Positions 29,625 through 41,584 of a stretch of 64,000 bases of DNA are shown piece by piece. Both the position numbers and the translations under genes were made by a program. Source of the DNA: Devosia sp. YR412 (GTDB taxonomy: Bacteria; Pseudomonadota; Alphaproteobacteria; Rhizobiales; Devosiaceae); contig NZ_FOFL01000005.1 in NCBI RefSeq assembly GCF_900110945.1, positions 1 to 64,000 on the forward strand. Reading direction: 5' to 3'. The notes under the pieces are model-generated. The model made no database searches. It saw only the letters and a list, made by a program, of their open reading frames with translations, and was not told where the DNA came from. Numbering within the stretch: the stretch's first letter is position 1; every line of letters starts with the position of its first letter.

Positions 29625-31132
29625 CATTGCCCGATCCTCGCCTCGCCGGCATAGCGTAGCGCTTCCTCGGCGGCGCTGAAAAGGGCGCGGGCCTTGTTTT
29701 CGCATTCCATATGCTCGAGCGCCGGTACCGAGTCGGCAACAATGCCGGCGCCGGCCTGGGCATAGAGCTTGCCATCTTTCACAATGGCGGTGCGCAGCAC
29801 GATGCAGGTGTCCATCGTGCCATCGGCGCTGAAATAGCCGACGCAGCCGCCATAGATGCCGCGCTTGGATTTTTCCAGCTCGTCGATGATCTCCATCGCC
29901 CGCACCTTTGGGGCGCCGGACACCGTGCCGGCCGGAAAGCCGGCCGAGAGGGCGTCGACGAAGTCATATTTCGGGTCGAGCACGCCGACCACATTGGAGA
30001 CAATGTGCATGACGTGGGAATAATATTCGAGGAAGAACTTGTCGGTCACCTTGACCGTGCCGGTCTTGGCGACGCGGCCGACGTCGTTGCGGCCGAGGTC
30101 GAGCAGCATCAGGTGTTCGGCCAGTTCCTTGGGGTCTGACAGCAGTTCAGCCGCCAGTTCCTGGTCCCGCGTCGGCGTCGCGCCGCGTTTGCGGGTGCCG
30201 GCGATCGGCCGAATGGTGACTTCACCATCCTGTACCCGGACGAGGATTTCCGGTGAAGACCCGGCAACGGCAAAATCGCCGAAGTCGAGGAAATACATGT
30301 ACGGGCTGGGATTGGTCCGGCGCAGCGCGCGATAGAGCGCGGTCGGGGGCAGGGTGAACTCAGCCTCGAAACGCTGGCTCAGCACGACCTGGAAAATGTC
30401 GCCGGCCGTGATGTAATCCTTGGCCTTTGCCACCATGCCGAAATACTCGTCTTTCGACGTGTTGCTGGTGATGGCAATGGAAGCGAGGTCGGGCAGGGCG
30501 GGTGTTGCCGGCATGGCCTGGCTGAGCCGGGCAATGGCATCGTCGATGCGGGCTTCGGCGGCTTCATAGGCCTGGCGGCCGGAGACGCCGTCGCGGACAT
30601 AGACCGGGGCGGTGAGATAAAGTTCGTCCTTGAGCGTATCGAAGATCGCCAAGAGCGACGGGCGCATCAGCACGGCTTCGGGGGTCTGCAGATGGTCCGG
30701 ATTGCTGTCGGGCAGCACTTCCATATAGCGAACCATTTCATAGCCAAGATAGCCATAGATGCCGGCCGATTGCGGCGGCAGTCCGGTCGGCACGTCGATC
30801 TTGCTGTCGGCGACCAGATTGCGCAAGGCATCGAGCGGCAGCTCGGCGACGGGCTCGAATGCCGTGTCGTCGATATGGGCAGAGCGGTTGATCGAAGCGG
30901 TGCCGCGTTCGACCTTGAGGATCACGTCGGGCTGGGTGCCGATGATCGAATAGCGGCCGCGGATGGCGCCGTCCTGCACCGATTCGAGCAGGTAGGTGTT
31001 CTTCCGACCTGCTGCGAGTTTCAGATAGGTGCCGACCGGCGTTTCCAGATCCGCCACGATGCGACGCCATACGATCTGCGACTTTCCAGCGTCATATTGC
31101 TCGGAGAAGCGCTGAAAGACGTCGTCGGCCAT
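29624..31132 (-). CDS. trpE: anthranilate synthase component I
   Basis: TrpE, 502 aa, making anthranilate from chorismate, the committed step of tryptophan synthesis. The N-terminal feedback-binding region (LLESVQDGAIRGRYSIIG) is present, and the chorismate-binding domain shows GSSPEILVRV, PIAGTRKRG, GRNDVGRVA and GAPKVRAMEIIDELE. I chose ATG 31132 (MADDVFQRFSEQYD); the open frame extends 56 low-complexity codons upstream into the ppiD gene. It follows the PpiD-like gene by 37 bases, with no room for a classical trp leader, so it may be cotranscribed with it. Confidence 0.96.
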   Translation of the reverse strand: MADDVFQRFSEQYDAGKSQIVWRRIVADLETPVGTYLKLAAGRKNTYLLESVQDGAIRGRYSIIGTQPDVILKVERGTASINRSAHIDDTAFEPVAELPLDALRNLVADSKIDVPTGLPPQSAGIYGYLGYEMVRYMEVLPDSNPDHLQTPEAVLMRPSLLAIFDTLKDELYLTAPVYVRDGVSGRQAYEAAEARIDDAIARLSQAMPATPALPDLASIAITSNTSKDEYFGMVAKAKDYITAGDIFQVVLSQRFEAEFTLPPTALYRALRRTNPSPYMYFLDFGDFAVAGSSPEILVRVQDGEVTIRPIAGTRKRGATPTRDQELAAELLSDPKELAEHLMLLDLGRNDVGRVAKTGTVKVTDKFFLEYYSHVMHIVSNVVGVLDPKYDFVDALSAGFPAGTVSGAPKVRAMEIIDELEKSKRGIYGGCVGYFSADGTMDTCIVLRTAIVKDGKLYAQAGAGIVADSVPALEHMECENKARALFSAAEEALRYAGEARIGQ

Positions 31133-31169
31133 CGTGTGGTGTCCAGTTTTGGAGGTGGGCGGCCTGTGG

Positions 31170-33041
31170 TTACAGGCCGGTATTGAGTGCCAGCGCGTCG
31201 CTGAGCGCCTGCTGGTTGATGCGGAGGCCGGCATCGTCGCGCACTGCGGTGACGAAGTCGCCATAGATGCCGATGCGCTGCTCGTTTTCGAGACTGTCAT
31301 TGGCCGGCTTGGCCAGCGGGCCTTCGGCAGCGGTTACGCCGGTCACCTGGAAGACGATGAAGGTACCATCCTGTGCCACCACCGAACCGTGGTGATCGGC
31401 GCCACCGGCAAAGGCGGCCGAAGCGACGGCAGCGTCGACCGTGCCGTCCTCGGAGCCGAAGCGGGTGAAGGGCGGGCTGATCTGCGGGAAGACCGTATAG
31501 GAAAGCGCCACATCGGCAATCGCCTCACCGGCATCGAGACGGCTGACCGCCTCGGCCTGGGCAGCAAGGATGGCGTTGTTGGTACGCTCGGTGGTGAGAG
31601 CGGTGACGACCTCGTCGCGCACTTCGTCCAGCGTCTGGTCGCGGGCCGGCTCGATCGCATTGAGGTCGAACCACAGGTTGCCATTGCCGGCCAGGGTAAT
31701 GGCCGGCGTCAGCGCGCCTTCGGTGGCGCGGAGGATCGCCTGCGTCACGCGGGGCTGATCTTCCGGCGTCAGGTCCGGGATTACGCTGAGTTCGGCGCCG
31801 CTGGCGGTGACATTAGCTTCATAAAGGTCGAGGTTGAAGCGGGCAGCGATTTCGCTCAGCGGGCGGAATGCGGCACGCAGCTCTTCGATCTGGTCCTGCA
31901 CTTCGGCCAGTTCGGTCCGCGCTGCGGCGAGGCCAAGGTTCTGGATGATCTGATCGCGCGAGGCTTCGAGCGTCGGCTCGCCGCCACCTTCCACGGCCGA
32001 AACATGCACGGCGCGCTGGCCGCCAATGCCCGGGATGATGACAAAGCCACCCTGCGCAACGCCAAAGGCAGCGGTCGCGAGATTGGTATCTGTGATCTGT
32101 GCCTGGGTCAGGCTGCCGAGATCGGTCGCGGTCAGGCCGGCGTCGGCGACAAGGGTTTCGAACGGCGTGCCGGCGGTCAGGCCGGCCTGGAAGGCGGCAA
32201 CCTGTTCGTCATTGAGCACGACCTGCTGGATGGTACGACGCTCGGCCTGCACCAGGTTGGCCTTGGTGCGCTCGAATTCGGCGGCAACCTCGTCATCGGT
32301 GAAGGTCTTGCTGGCAGCGAGGTCCGCGGCGGTGAGGCGCAGCATCTGCACAGTGCGCGTCTCGACGGTGCGGAACTCGGCTTGATGCTCGGTCAGGTAA
32401 GCGGCTAGTTCCTCTTCGGTCGGCGCCGCCGGGGTCTCGATATTGGTCTCGCCCAGCACGAAATAGTCGATGGTGCGCTGGTCGGCAGAATAGCGATTGA
32501 CCAGGCTCGACGCCGTTTCCGGCAGCTTGGTGTCGCCAAAGAGGCTGAGGATCAGCTGCTGGCGCTTGGCCGCTTCGCTCTGGTCCTCGAAATATTCAGC
32601 CTCGGTCAAGCCGCTGGCCTGCAGCACCTGGTTGAAGCTCGAAGCGTCGAACACGCCCAGCGCATTCTGGAACGACGGATCGGCACGCAGCATCTTGCTG
32701 AGCTGATCTTCGGAAACGCCGAGACCGAAATTGTCGGCCACCTGATCGAGCGCCGCATCCTGCGCCAGGTTCTGCAGCACCATCGAGGGCACGCCCAGGT
32801 TGACGGCTTCCTCGGCAGTCGGGAACGAGCCGATCTGCTGGGCGACCTGGTTCAACTGGTTCTGGTAAGCGCGCAGGAAAGTGCGCGAATTGATTTCTTC
32901 ATTGCCGACTCGGGCTACGGTATTGCTGCCCAGATCGGTGATGACATTGTTGATGCCAAAGCCGGCAATACCCACGAGCAGGAAACCGCCCATGATCTTA
33001 CCGGGCCAGGATTTTGCAAAAACACGCAAACTATCGAGCAT
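31170..33041 (-). CDS. PpiD-like periplasmic folding chaperone / peptidylprolyl isomerase
   Basis: SurA/PpiD-type protein, 623 aa, anchored by one N-terminal membrane segment (IMGGFLLVGIAGFGI, about residues 16-32) with the rest in the periplasm, where it would help outer-membrane and secreted proteins fold. A SurA_N-type helical region (residues 35-230) precedes a degenerate parvulin-like region (about 240-370) and a long C-terminal helical part. ATG 33041 gives MLDSLRVFAKSWPGK, typical of the family; the upstream open frame crosses the divergent tpiA. The position upstream of trpE and divergent from tpiA resembles other rhizobiales. Confidence 0.88.
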   Translation of the reverse strand: MLDSLRVFAKSWPGKIMGGFLLVGIAGFGINNVITDLGSNTVARVGNEEINSRTFLRAYQNQLNQVAQQIGSFPTAEEAVNLGVPSMVLQNLAQDAALDQVADNFGLGVSEDQLSKMLRADPSFQNALGVFDASSFNQVLQASGLTEAEYFEDQSEAAKRQQLILSLFGDTKLPETASSLVNRYSADQRTIDYFVLGETNIETPAAPTEEELAAYLTEHQAEFRTVETRTVQMLRLTAADLAASKTFTDDEVAAEFERTKANLVQAERRTIQQVVLNDEQVAAFQAGLTAGTPFETLVADAGLTATDLGSLTQAQITDTNLATAAFGVAQGGFVIIPGIGGQRAVHVSAVEGGGEPTLEASRDQIIQNLGLAAARTELAEVQDQIEELRAAFRPLSEIAARFNLDLYEANVTASGAELSVIPDLTPEDQPRVTQAILRATEGALTPAITLAGNGNLWFDLNAIEPARDQTLDEVRDEVVTALTTERTNNAILAAQAEAVSRLDAGEAIADVALSYTVFPQISPPFTRFGSEDGTVDAAVASAAFAGGADHHGSVVAQDGTFIVFQVTGVTAAEGPLAKPANDSLENEQRIGIYGDFVTAVRDDAGLRINQQALSDALALNTGL

Positions 33042-33055
33042 CTGAGACGTTCCCG

Positions 33056-33084
33056 TTGGGCAACACAAGGCTTTACCGCAATAG
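33056..33084 (+). promoter_or_regulatory. candidate tpiA promoter
   Basis: TTGGGC (33056-33061) and CAATAG (33079-33084) with a 17-base spacer lie in the 124-base gap between ppiD and tpiA. The -10 is imperfect. Confidence 0.3.
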
Positions 33085-33165
33085 CGGCAGGGCACTAGTA
33101 ATCCATTTTGACAGCCGGGGTTAGGGCAAAGCCAGCCCCGGTGCAAGAGGCAGTAGGAGCAAAGA

Positions 33166-33921
33166 GTGACAACGACGATTACGCCGCTGATCGCAGGCAA
33201 CTGGAAAATGAACGGGCTGCGGGGCTCTCTCGACGAGCTGACAGCGCTTGCAGGCATGCTCACCACCGGTGAAGCTCCAAAGGCGCTGGTCGTCATCTGC
33301 CCACCCGCGACCATTCTTGCTGCCGTTGCCCGCCAAGGCGCCAGCGCCGGTATTCTGGCCGGTGGCCAGGATTGCCACGCCAATGCTTCCGGTGCGCACA
33401 CCGGCGATCTCTCTGCCCCGATGCTGGCCGATGCCGGCGCACAATATGTGATTGTCGGCCATTCCGAACGCCGCGCCAATCATGCCGAGACCGACGAACA
33501 GGTTCGCGCCAAGGCCGAAGCCGCCATTGGTGCCGGCCTCAAGCCGATCATCTGCGTGGGTGAAACCGAAGCCGAGCGCGATGGCGGCAAGGCTGATTCC
33601 GTCGTCGCGACCCAGCTGGCCGGCTCGATTCCCGACGCCGCCGAGCAGCATGACGTGATCGTCGCCTATGAGCCAGTCTGGGCCATCGGCACCGGCCGCA
33701 CACCAAGCAATGATGATATCGCCCAGATGCACAATTCCATCCGCCGCCAGCTGGTGGACCGCTTTGGCGACAAGGGTGCCGCTATCCACATTCTCTATGG
33801 TGGGTCGCTCAAGCCGCAGAACGCGCGTGAAATTCTCCAGGTGGAAAACGTCAATGGCGGCCTCGTCGGCGGCGCCAGCCTCTTGGCAAAGGACTTTTAC
33901 ACCATTATCTCCGCGGTGTAA
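33166..33921 (+). CDS. tpiA: triosephosphate isomerase
   Basis: TIM barrel, 251 aa, interconverting dihydroxyacetone phosphate and glyceraldehyde 3-phosphate. Catalytic pieces are GNWKMNG (Lys), VGHSERR (His) and [16 protein letters not shown] (Glu and loop 6), then GGSLKPQNA. The start is GTG 33166 with TAGGAGC upstream. It provides a sink for the glyceraldehyde phosphate made by the sugar-acid pathway elsewhere in the window, and lies upstream of secG as in many alphaproteobacteria. Confidence 0.97.
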   Translation: MTTTITPLIAGNWKMNGLRGSLDELTALAGMLTTGEAPKALVVICPPATILAAVARQGASAGILAGGQDCHANASGAHTGDLSAPMLADAGAQYVIVGHSERRANHAETDEQVRAKAEAAIGAGLKPIICVGETEAERDGGKADSVVATQLAGSIPDAAEQHDVIVAYEPVWAIGTGRTPSNDDIAQMHNSIRRQLVDRFGDKGAAIHILYGGSLKPQNAREILQVENVNGGLVGGASLLAKDFYTIISAV

Positions 33922-33940
33922 TTTGTGACGCGAGGCCTTT

Positions 33941-33965
33941 GGCCGGCCGGAAATTCCGGCTGGCC
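33941..33965 (+). terminator. hairpin between tpiA and secG
   Basis: GGCCGGCCGGA (33941-33951) pairs with TCCGGCTGGCC (33955-33965) with one mismatch and a 3-base loop. No T run follows, so termination may be partial. Confidence 0.4.
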
Positions 33966-34031
33966 CTTGGCTTTGCGGTGCGAGGCGTGTAAGACGCGCC
34001 ATCTTTTGACAGACCAATAGACTGAGACAGA

Positions 34032-34547
34032 ATGGCAAACGTCCTGATTGTGGCCTATTTGCTGATCGTCCTGGCGCTGATTGCGGTGATCCTGCTGCAG
34101 CGCTCCGAGGGCGGCGCACTGGGCATTGGCGGTGGCGGCGGCGGCGGTGGTTTCATGACCGCCCGCGGCTCGGCCAACCTGCTGACCCGTACCACGGCGA
34201 TTCTGGCGACCCTGTTCTTCGCCACGGCGATTGGCCTGACGGTTCTGTCCGAACTCGACCGCACCACTTCGGGCATTCTCGAACGCGCTTCGGCCACCGA
34301 AGACGGTGCTGCGCCGACCAGCGTTCTCGATGCACTCAATTCCCTGCAGGGCGGCACGACGTCGGACCTTCCGGTTCCCGCATCCGATCCCGCAGCGCCT
34401 GCCGGCACCGATCCGGTGACGCAGGACATTGCACCCGCTCCGGCCGATGCCGCGCCAGCAGCCCCGGCTGCCGGCAGCGACCTGCCAGTGCCGGAAACGC
34501 CGGCAACGGCTCCGGCCCAAACGCCGGCCGCTCCGGCGACTAACTAA
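34032..34547 (+). CDS. secG: preprotein translocase subunit SecG
   Basis: SecG, 171 aa, an accessory subunit of the SecYEG channel. The two membrane segments are at residues 3-20 (VLIVAYLLIVLALIAVILL) and about 52-72. They flank the cytosolic loop QRSEGGALGIGGGGGGGGF and the RGSANLLTRTTAILAT motif. The remaining 95 residues form a Pro/Ala-rich tail common in alphaproteobacterial SecG and of low complexity. It ends at a good terminator, so tpiA-secG is probably one unit. Confidence 0.93.
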   Translation: MANVLIVAYLLIVLALIAVILLQRSEGGALGIGGGGGGGGFMTARGSANLLTRTTAILATLFFATAIGLTVLSELDRTTSGILERASATEDGAAPTSVLDALNSLQGGTTSDLPVPASDPAAPAGTDPVTQDIAPAPADAAPAAPAAGSDLPVPETPATAPAQTPAAPATN

Positions 34548-34570
34548 GCGCCGCAGGGCGAACCAAAGAG

Positions 34571-34623
34571 GGGGATGGAAACATCCCCTTCTTCTTTTTG
34601 TGTAGAGCGCTTCAAGCACTCTA
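34571..34623 (+). terminator. intrinsic terminator of secG plus second hairpin
   Basis: GGGGATG (34571-34577) and CATCCCC (34582-34588) flank a GAAA tetraloop, followed by TTCTTCTTTTTG. Directly after it TAGAGCGCTT and AAGCACTCTA (34603-34623) form a second near-perfect hairpin, 34 bases before pyrG. Confidence 0.88.
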
Positions 34624-34651
34624 CGAATCGACGCTGATGTGATTAAGGTGA

Positions 34652-36286
<1,635 letters not shown>

Positions 36287-36288
36287 GC

Positions 36289-36465
36289 ATGGCGGAGATC
36301 GTCAATCTCCGGACCGTTCGCAAGCAAAAGGCCCGCGCTTCCAAGGAAGTGCAGGCCGCCGAAAACCGCGTGCTGTTCGGCCGTACCAAGGCCGAGAAAC
36401 AGCAGCAGGCGGCAGAGAAGGCGCTGGCTGAGAAGAAGATCGACGGCCACAAGCGCGAGGACTGA
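36289..36465 (+). CDS. small DUF4169-type protein
   Basis: 58-aa highly charged protein of unknown function. The opening MAEIVNLRTVRKQKAR and the FGRTKAEKQQQAAEKA stretch match my memory of the DUF4169 family in rhizobiales. It has no signal peptide or membrane segment and is predicted almost entirely helical, rich in Lys, Arg, Glu and Ala. ATG 36289 lies 2 bases after the pyrG stop, so it is likely translated by coupling. The basic helix might bind RNA or ribosomes, but nothing in the sequence proves it. Confidence 0.85.
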   Translation: MAEIVNLRTVRKQKARASKEVQAAENRVLFGRTKAEKQQQAAEKALAEKKIDGHKRED

Positions 36466-36535
36466 GCCTTTCTCGCAACCCTTGCCGCGCAGGTGACTTA
36501 TCGCTGGACACACTTTGTCCAGCAAGGATCATCCC

Positions 36536-37609
36536 ATGCGTCTTCTCATGCTCGGTACCGGCGGAATGGCCCGGCTGCACGTCAAGGGTTTCAACGAGGT
36601 GCCCGGCGTCGAGATCGTCGCGGCGGTTGATACCGATGAAGTCAAGCTGACCGAATTCCGCGAATTGCACGGTATTCCGCGCGGCTTCGCCTCGCTCGAC
36701 GAGGCGCTGGCCTGGGGCGAATTCGACGCGGTGACCAATATCACCCCCGACCGCGTGCATTATGCCACCACCTTGCAGATCCTCGATGCCGGCAGGCATG
36801 TGTTCTGCGAAAAGCCCTTGGCCACCGACCATGCCAAGGCGCTGGAGATGACCGAAAAGGCGGAAGGGCTCGGGCTGATCAACATGGTCAACCTGACCTA
36901 TCGAAATGTGCCGCAATTGCAGAAGGCGCATGAGCTGATCGCGGGCGGCGCCATCGGGGCGGTCAAGCATATCGAGGCCAGCTATCTACAGAGCTGGCTG
37001 GTCAGCAAGGCTTGGGGCGACTGGCGCAACTCGCCGACCTGGCTGTGGCGGCTCAGCACCAAGCACGGGTCCAATGGCGTTTTGGGCGATGTCGGCATCC
37101 ACATCCTCGATTTCGCCGCCTATGCCGCCGGCTGCGACTACAAGACGGCGTTCTTCCGCCTACAGACCTTTGACAAGGCCGAGAATGCGCGCATCGGCGA
37201 ATATGACCTCGATGCCAACGACACCTTCGTCATGACCGCCGAAATGGACAATGGCGCCATGGCTGCAATCCATGCCACCCGCTGGGGCAGCGGCCATCTC
37301 AACGACCTGCGCCTGCGCATCTATGGCGAAAAGGGCGGCATCGAGGTGACCGACACCAATTTCAACCCCAGGCTGATGACATGCCTCGGCGATGACGTCG
37401 AAGCCGCCAGATGGACGGAGGCAGCCGTCGAGGCGACGCCGACCAATTATGCGCGCTTCACCGAGGCGGTGCGCAGCGGCACCAATCAGGAACCCAGCTT
37501 CCGCCACGCGGCAAACCTGCAGCGCATCATCGACCTGGCGGCGGTGACCGAAAAAGATCGCACGGAACATGCGACGACGGGCAGGGCGGAAAAGCTCGGC
37601 CAGCCCTGA
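36536..37609 (+). CDS. Gfo/Idh/MocA family oxidoreductase
   Basis: NAD(P)-dependent oxidoreductase, 357 aa, of the glucose-fructose oxidoreductase / inositol dehydrogenase family. The N-terminal Rossmann motif LGTGGMARLH and the active-site motif EKPLATDHAKALEM near residue 93 are clear. A C-terminal alpha/beta domain (DVGIHILDFAAY) follows. CAAGGA precedes ATG 36536; the ORF opens slightly upstream at a TTG. The substrate cannot be read from the sequence. No sugar transporter operon is attached; an MHS permease follows after a promoter-like gap. Confidence 0.88.
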   Translation: MRLLMLGTGGMARLHVKGFNEVPGVEIVAAVDTDEVKLTEFRELHGIPRGFASLDEALAWGEFDAVTNITPDRVHYATTLQILDAGRHVFCEKPLATDHAKALEMTEKAEGLGLINMVNLTYRNVPQLQKAHELIAGGAIGAVKHIEASYLQSWLVSKAWGDWRNSPTWLWRLSTKHGSNGVLGDVGIHILDFAAYAAGCDYKTAFFRLQTFDKAENARIGEYDLDANDTFVMTAEMDNGAMAAIHATRWGSGHLNDLRLRIYGEKGGIEVTDTNFNPRLMTCLGDDVEAARWTEAAVEATPTNYARFTEAVRSGTNQEPSFRHAANLQRIIDLAAVTEKDRTEHATTGRAEKLGQP

Positions 37610-37630
37610 GCACTTGACCGACATTAAGGC

Positions 37631-37659
37631 TTGATCCAAACCGTACCGGAGGTTACACC
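37631..37659 (+). promoter_or_regulatory. candidate promoter of the MHS transporter gene
   Basis: TTGATC (37631-37636) and TACACC (37654-37659) are 17 bases apart, about 100 bases before the start codon. The leader holds a CCCGG..CCGGG hairpin. Confidence 0.35.
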
Positions 37660-37760
37660 GCGCAGGCCCGGTCCTCCCTCCGGGTCAGCATTGTCGTTCC
37701 CGGGTGCGGGCGGCCGTGTCGCCGACCACGGCGTCTAATCGCAGCACCCAGGACATGAGC

Positions 37761-39056
37761 ATGACCACCGCCACGGCTGCCGCAACCGGCACCGGTGTGC
37801 CACCCAAGAATTCTGCCCGCCGCGTTCTCGCCGCGAGCATGATCGGCACCACCATCGAGTTCTTCGACTTCTACATCTATGCCACCGCTGCGGTGATCGT
37901 ATTCCCGCATCTGTTCTTCCCGGCCGGCGACGACGCCTCGGCCCTGCTGCAGTCGCTGGCCACCTTCGCCATCGCCTTCATGGCCCGCCCGGTAGGTGCT
38001 GCCATTTTCGGCCATTTCGGCGACAAGGTTGGCCGCAAGGCAACGCTGGTGGCCGCGCTCCTTACCATGGGTCTTTCGACCGTGTTGATCGGTGCGCTGC
38101 CGACCTATGCGCAGATCGGCGTCTGGGCGCCGCTGCTGCTAGCGCTGTGCCGCCTGGGGCAGGGCCTGGGCCTGGGCGGTGAATGGGGCGGCGCCGTGCT
38201 GCTTGCTACCGAAAACGCCCCGGAGGGCAAGCGCGCCTGGTATGGCATGTTCCCGCAGCTTGGCGCTCCGGTCGGCTTTTTCTTTGCCACCACCATCTTC
38301 CTCGTCTTGGCGCATTTCCTCGGCGATGACGCCTTCATGAGCTGGGGCTGGCGCGTGCCTTTTCTCGCCAGCGCGCTGCTGGTGATCTTTGGCCTGTTCA
38401 TCCGTCTCAAGATCACCGAGACGCCCGAATTCGCCAAGGCCATCGAAAAGGCCGAGCGCGTCGAAGTGCCGTTCCTTTCGGTCTTCAAGTCGCACAAGCT
38501 GAGCCTTTTGCTCGGCACAATGGCGGCGCTGGCCACCTTCGTGCTGTTCTACATCATGACGGTGTTCTCTCTGAGCTATGGCACCGGCAAGCTGGGCTAT
38601 AGCCGCGAGGAATTCCTCGTCCTCCAGATGGTCGGCGTGCTGTTCTTCGGCGCCTTCATCCCGCTCTCGGCCGTGCTCGCTGACAAGTTCGGCATGCGCA
38701 AGGTGATGATCGGTGTTGCCATCGGCATAGGCCTGTTCGGCCTGATCCTTGCCCCACTGCTGGGCGCCGGCAATGTCTATGGCGTGCTCGGCTTCCTCTG
38801 CATCGGCTTTGCGCTGATGGGCATGACCTATGGTCCGCTCGGCACGGCGCTTGCCGCGCCATTCCCGACCTCGGTGCGCTATACCGGCGCCTCGCTGACC
38901 TTCAACCTCGGTGGCATTTTCGGCGCCAGCTTTGCGCCCTATATCGCCACCTGGCTGGCCAATACCTATGGCCTGCACACGGTCGGATACTACATGATCA
39001 TCGCCGCCGTGATCACCCTGATCGCCTTCGGCCTGATCCGCCAGTCGTCGGACTGA
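37761..39056 (+). CDS. MFS transporter, metabolite:H+ symporter (MHS) family
   Basis: Major facilitator superfamily permease, about 431 aa with 12 predicted membrane segments. MFS motif A is seen as FGHFGDKVGRKATL between segments 2 and 3. The N-terminal SMIGTTIEFFDFYIYATAA and the RLGQGLGLGGEWGGAVLLA region are typical of the MHS group (proline/betaine, ketoglutarate, shikimate, citrate permeases). ATG 37761 has AGGA at proper spacing; ATG 37755 is too close to it. The substrate cannot be assigned. A strong bidirectional terminator follows. Confidence 0.9.
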   Translation: MTTATAAATGTGVPPKNSARRVLAASMIGTTIEFFDFYIYATAAVIVFPHLFFPAGDDASALLQSLATFAIAFMARPVGAAIFGHFGDKVGRKATLVAALLTMGLSTVLIGALPTYAQIGVWAPLLLALCRLGQGLGLGGEWGGAVLLATENAPEGKRAWYGMFPQLGAPVGFFFATTIFLVLAHFLGDDAFMSWGWRVPFLASALLVIFGLFIRLKITETPEFAKAIEKAERVEVPFLSVFKSHKLSLLLGTMAALATFVLFYIMTVFSLSYGTGKLGYSREEFLVLQMVGVLFFGAFIPLSAVLADKFGMRKVMIGVAIGIGLFGLILAPLLGAGNVYGVLGFLCIGFALMGMTYGPLGTALAAPFPTSVRYTGASLTFNLGGIFGASFAPYIATWLANTYGLHTVGYYMIIAAVITLIAFGLIRQSSD

Positions 39057-39063
39057 TATCAAA

Positions 39064-39091
39064 GGGGCCGCGCTGATAGCGCGGCCCTTTT
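39064..39091. terminator. bidirectional intrinsic terminator
   Basis: GGGCCGCGC (39065-39073) and GCGCGGCCC (39079-39087) flank TGATA; TTTTGCC follows on the + strand and a CCTTTGAT tract on the minus strand. It serves the convergent MHS and VOC genes. Confidence 0.85.
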
Positions 39092-39093
39092 GC

Positions 39094-39525
39094 CTACCAG
39101 GTTACCTGGCACACTGAGCCTGGCGGTTTGAACTGCAGGCTTTCTTCGGTGTACTGGAAAATCTCCATCTTCACACCGTTCGGATCGGCCAGCCACGCCT
39201 GCCAGGTGCCGTCGACGCCCAGCTTCTTGTCGGTGATGCTGACGCCTTTCGCCTGCAAATGGGCAACCAGCGCATCGATATCCTCGGTCTCGAGGCAGAT
39301 GTGGTTGATCTGGTCCGTCTCGGCAAAGCGCGACTCCGCCTTGCGAAACACTTCAATGAAAGTGCGGGCACCGAGGTCGAGATAATAGCCGATCCGCTCC
39401 TCGCCCCGCTTGAAGGTGAAGGCCGTCGAAATGCCCAGCACATCGCGATAGAAGGCTTCGGTGGCATCAAGGTCATGCGCGAAGATGCAGGCATGGGCGA
39501 CCTGCTTGATCAGCGGCTTGGTCAT
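39094..39525 (-). CDS. VOC family protein (glyoxalase/dioxygenase fold)
   Basis: 143-aa vicinal-oxygen-chelate protein made of two beta-alpha-beta-beta-beta units. Candidate metal ligands are His in QVAHACIFAHDLDATEAFYRDVLG, His in INHICLETEDID and Glu in GVKMEIFQY. GGGAGG precedes ATG 39525; an upstream extension of 11 codons is unlikely. Members are lactoylglutathione lyases, dioxygenases, epimerases or fosfomycin-type resistance proteins, and I cannot choose between them. It is monocistronic. Confidence 0.85.
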   Translation of the reverse strand: MTKPLIKQVAHACIFAHDLDATEAFYRDVLGISTAFTFKRGEERIGYYLDLGARTFIEVFRKAESRFAETDQINHICLETEDIDALVAHLQAKGVSITDKKLGVDGTWQAWLADPNGVKMEIFQYTEESLQFKPPGSVCQVTW

Positions 39526-39560
39526 GGTTCCTCCCAGAACTCTTGTTGGTGGCGCCATGA

Positions 39561-40982
<1,422 letters not shown>

Positions 40983-41001
40983 GCGGTTCTGATGCAATGC
41001 A

Positions 41002-41033
41002 AAAGCCCGGTGGCGACACCGGGCTTTTTCTTT
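41002..41033 (+). terminator. intrinsic terminator of eno
   Basis: AGCCCGGT (41004-41011) and ACCGGGCT (41018-41025) form an 8-bp stem with loop GGCGAC, followed by TTTTCTTT. The flanking AAAA could also act for the minus strand. Confidence 0.92.
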
Positions 41034-41053
41034 GGCTGGTCCATCCTGCCGCG

Positions 41054-41467
41054 CTAGTCGATCGCCTCGATCCCAGCCTGCTTTGCCCGCTCGACATTCT
41101 CTTGCATCACCCGCAATTGCTCCGGGTCATGTCCGTCCCAGCTTTCGACCTCTCCGATAATTTCAAGCGGTGACTGGCTGCGGTAGGATTGGGTGATGTT
41201 GCCCGGAAATTTCTTGTCGGTCAAATTGGGATCATCGAAAAAAACCCCGGTTGGCCGGACGATATAGATGCGCTGCCGGCCCTCACCCTGCGCCAGTTCG
41301 GCATCCCAGATCGCGGCTTCCAGCGTGGCGCTGAAGTAGATCCATGAAGCCGGTGCCCGCTTGCCGAAATTGGAATTGAAGCCGGGCGACATCAGCTCGC
41401 CGACGCCAAGGTCCGCCCGTGTCCCATGATAGAAAACCGCGTCAGCCGGCTGTTCGGATGCATACAT
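41054..41467 (-). CDS. arr: Arr-type NAD(+)-rifampin ADP-ribosyltransferase
   Basis: 137-aa single-domain protein of the Arr family, which inactivates rifamycins by ADP-ribosylating the ansa-chain hydroxyl. The diagnostic pieces are FYHGTRADLGVGELMSPGF near the N-terminus, WIYFSATLEAAIWDAELA, IYIVRPTGVFFDDPNLTDKK and FPGNITQSYRSQSPLEIIG, all matching my memory of Arr-2 and Arr-ms. Length is as expected. GAAGGAG precedes ATG 41467. Composition fits the neighbouring core genes and no mobile element is present, so it is an intrinsic chromosomal homolog. Resistance must be shown, not assumed. Confidence 0.88.
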   Translation of the reverse strand: MYASEQPADAVFYHGTRADLGVGELMSPGFNSNFGKRAPASWIYFSATLEAAIWDAELAQGEGRQRIYIVRPTGVFFDDPNLTDKKFPGNITQSYRSQSPLEIIGEVESWDGHDPEQLRVMQENVERAKQAGIEAID

Positions 41468-41510
41468 GGCTCACTCCTTCGAGTATGGAGCCTGCCTTTT
41501 ACATCGGGTG

Positions 41511-41584
41511 GACGGGCTTGAAGCAAGCCCGTCGCGATCCATATCTATGAGGTGAGGACGGCGTCCCTCTACTGAAACGCCGTC
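41511..41584. repeat. two inverted repeats between arr and amn
   Basis: GACGGGCTTG (41511-41520) and CAAGCCCGTC (41524-41533) form a perfect 10-bp stem. A second pair, GACGGCGT (41557-41564) and ACGCCGTC (41577-41584), spans the amn stop codon. Neither is followed by a T run on the minus strand; they may be Rho-assisted terminators or mRNA-stabilising ends of amn. Confidence 0.5.

Noticed and set aside
31133..31169. Classical trp leader peptide before trpE
   Set aside because: Only 37 bases separate the ppiD-like gene from trpE, without a Trp-rich frame or terminator hairpin.
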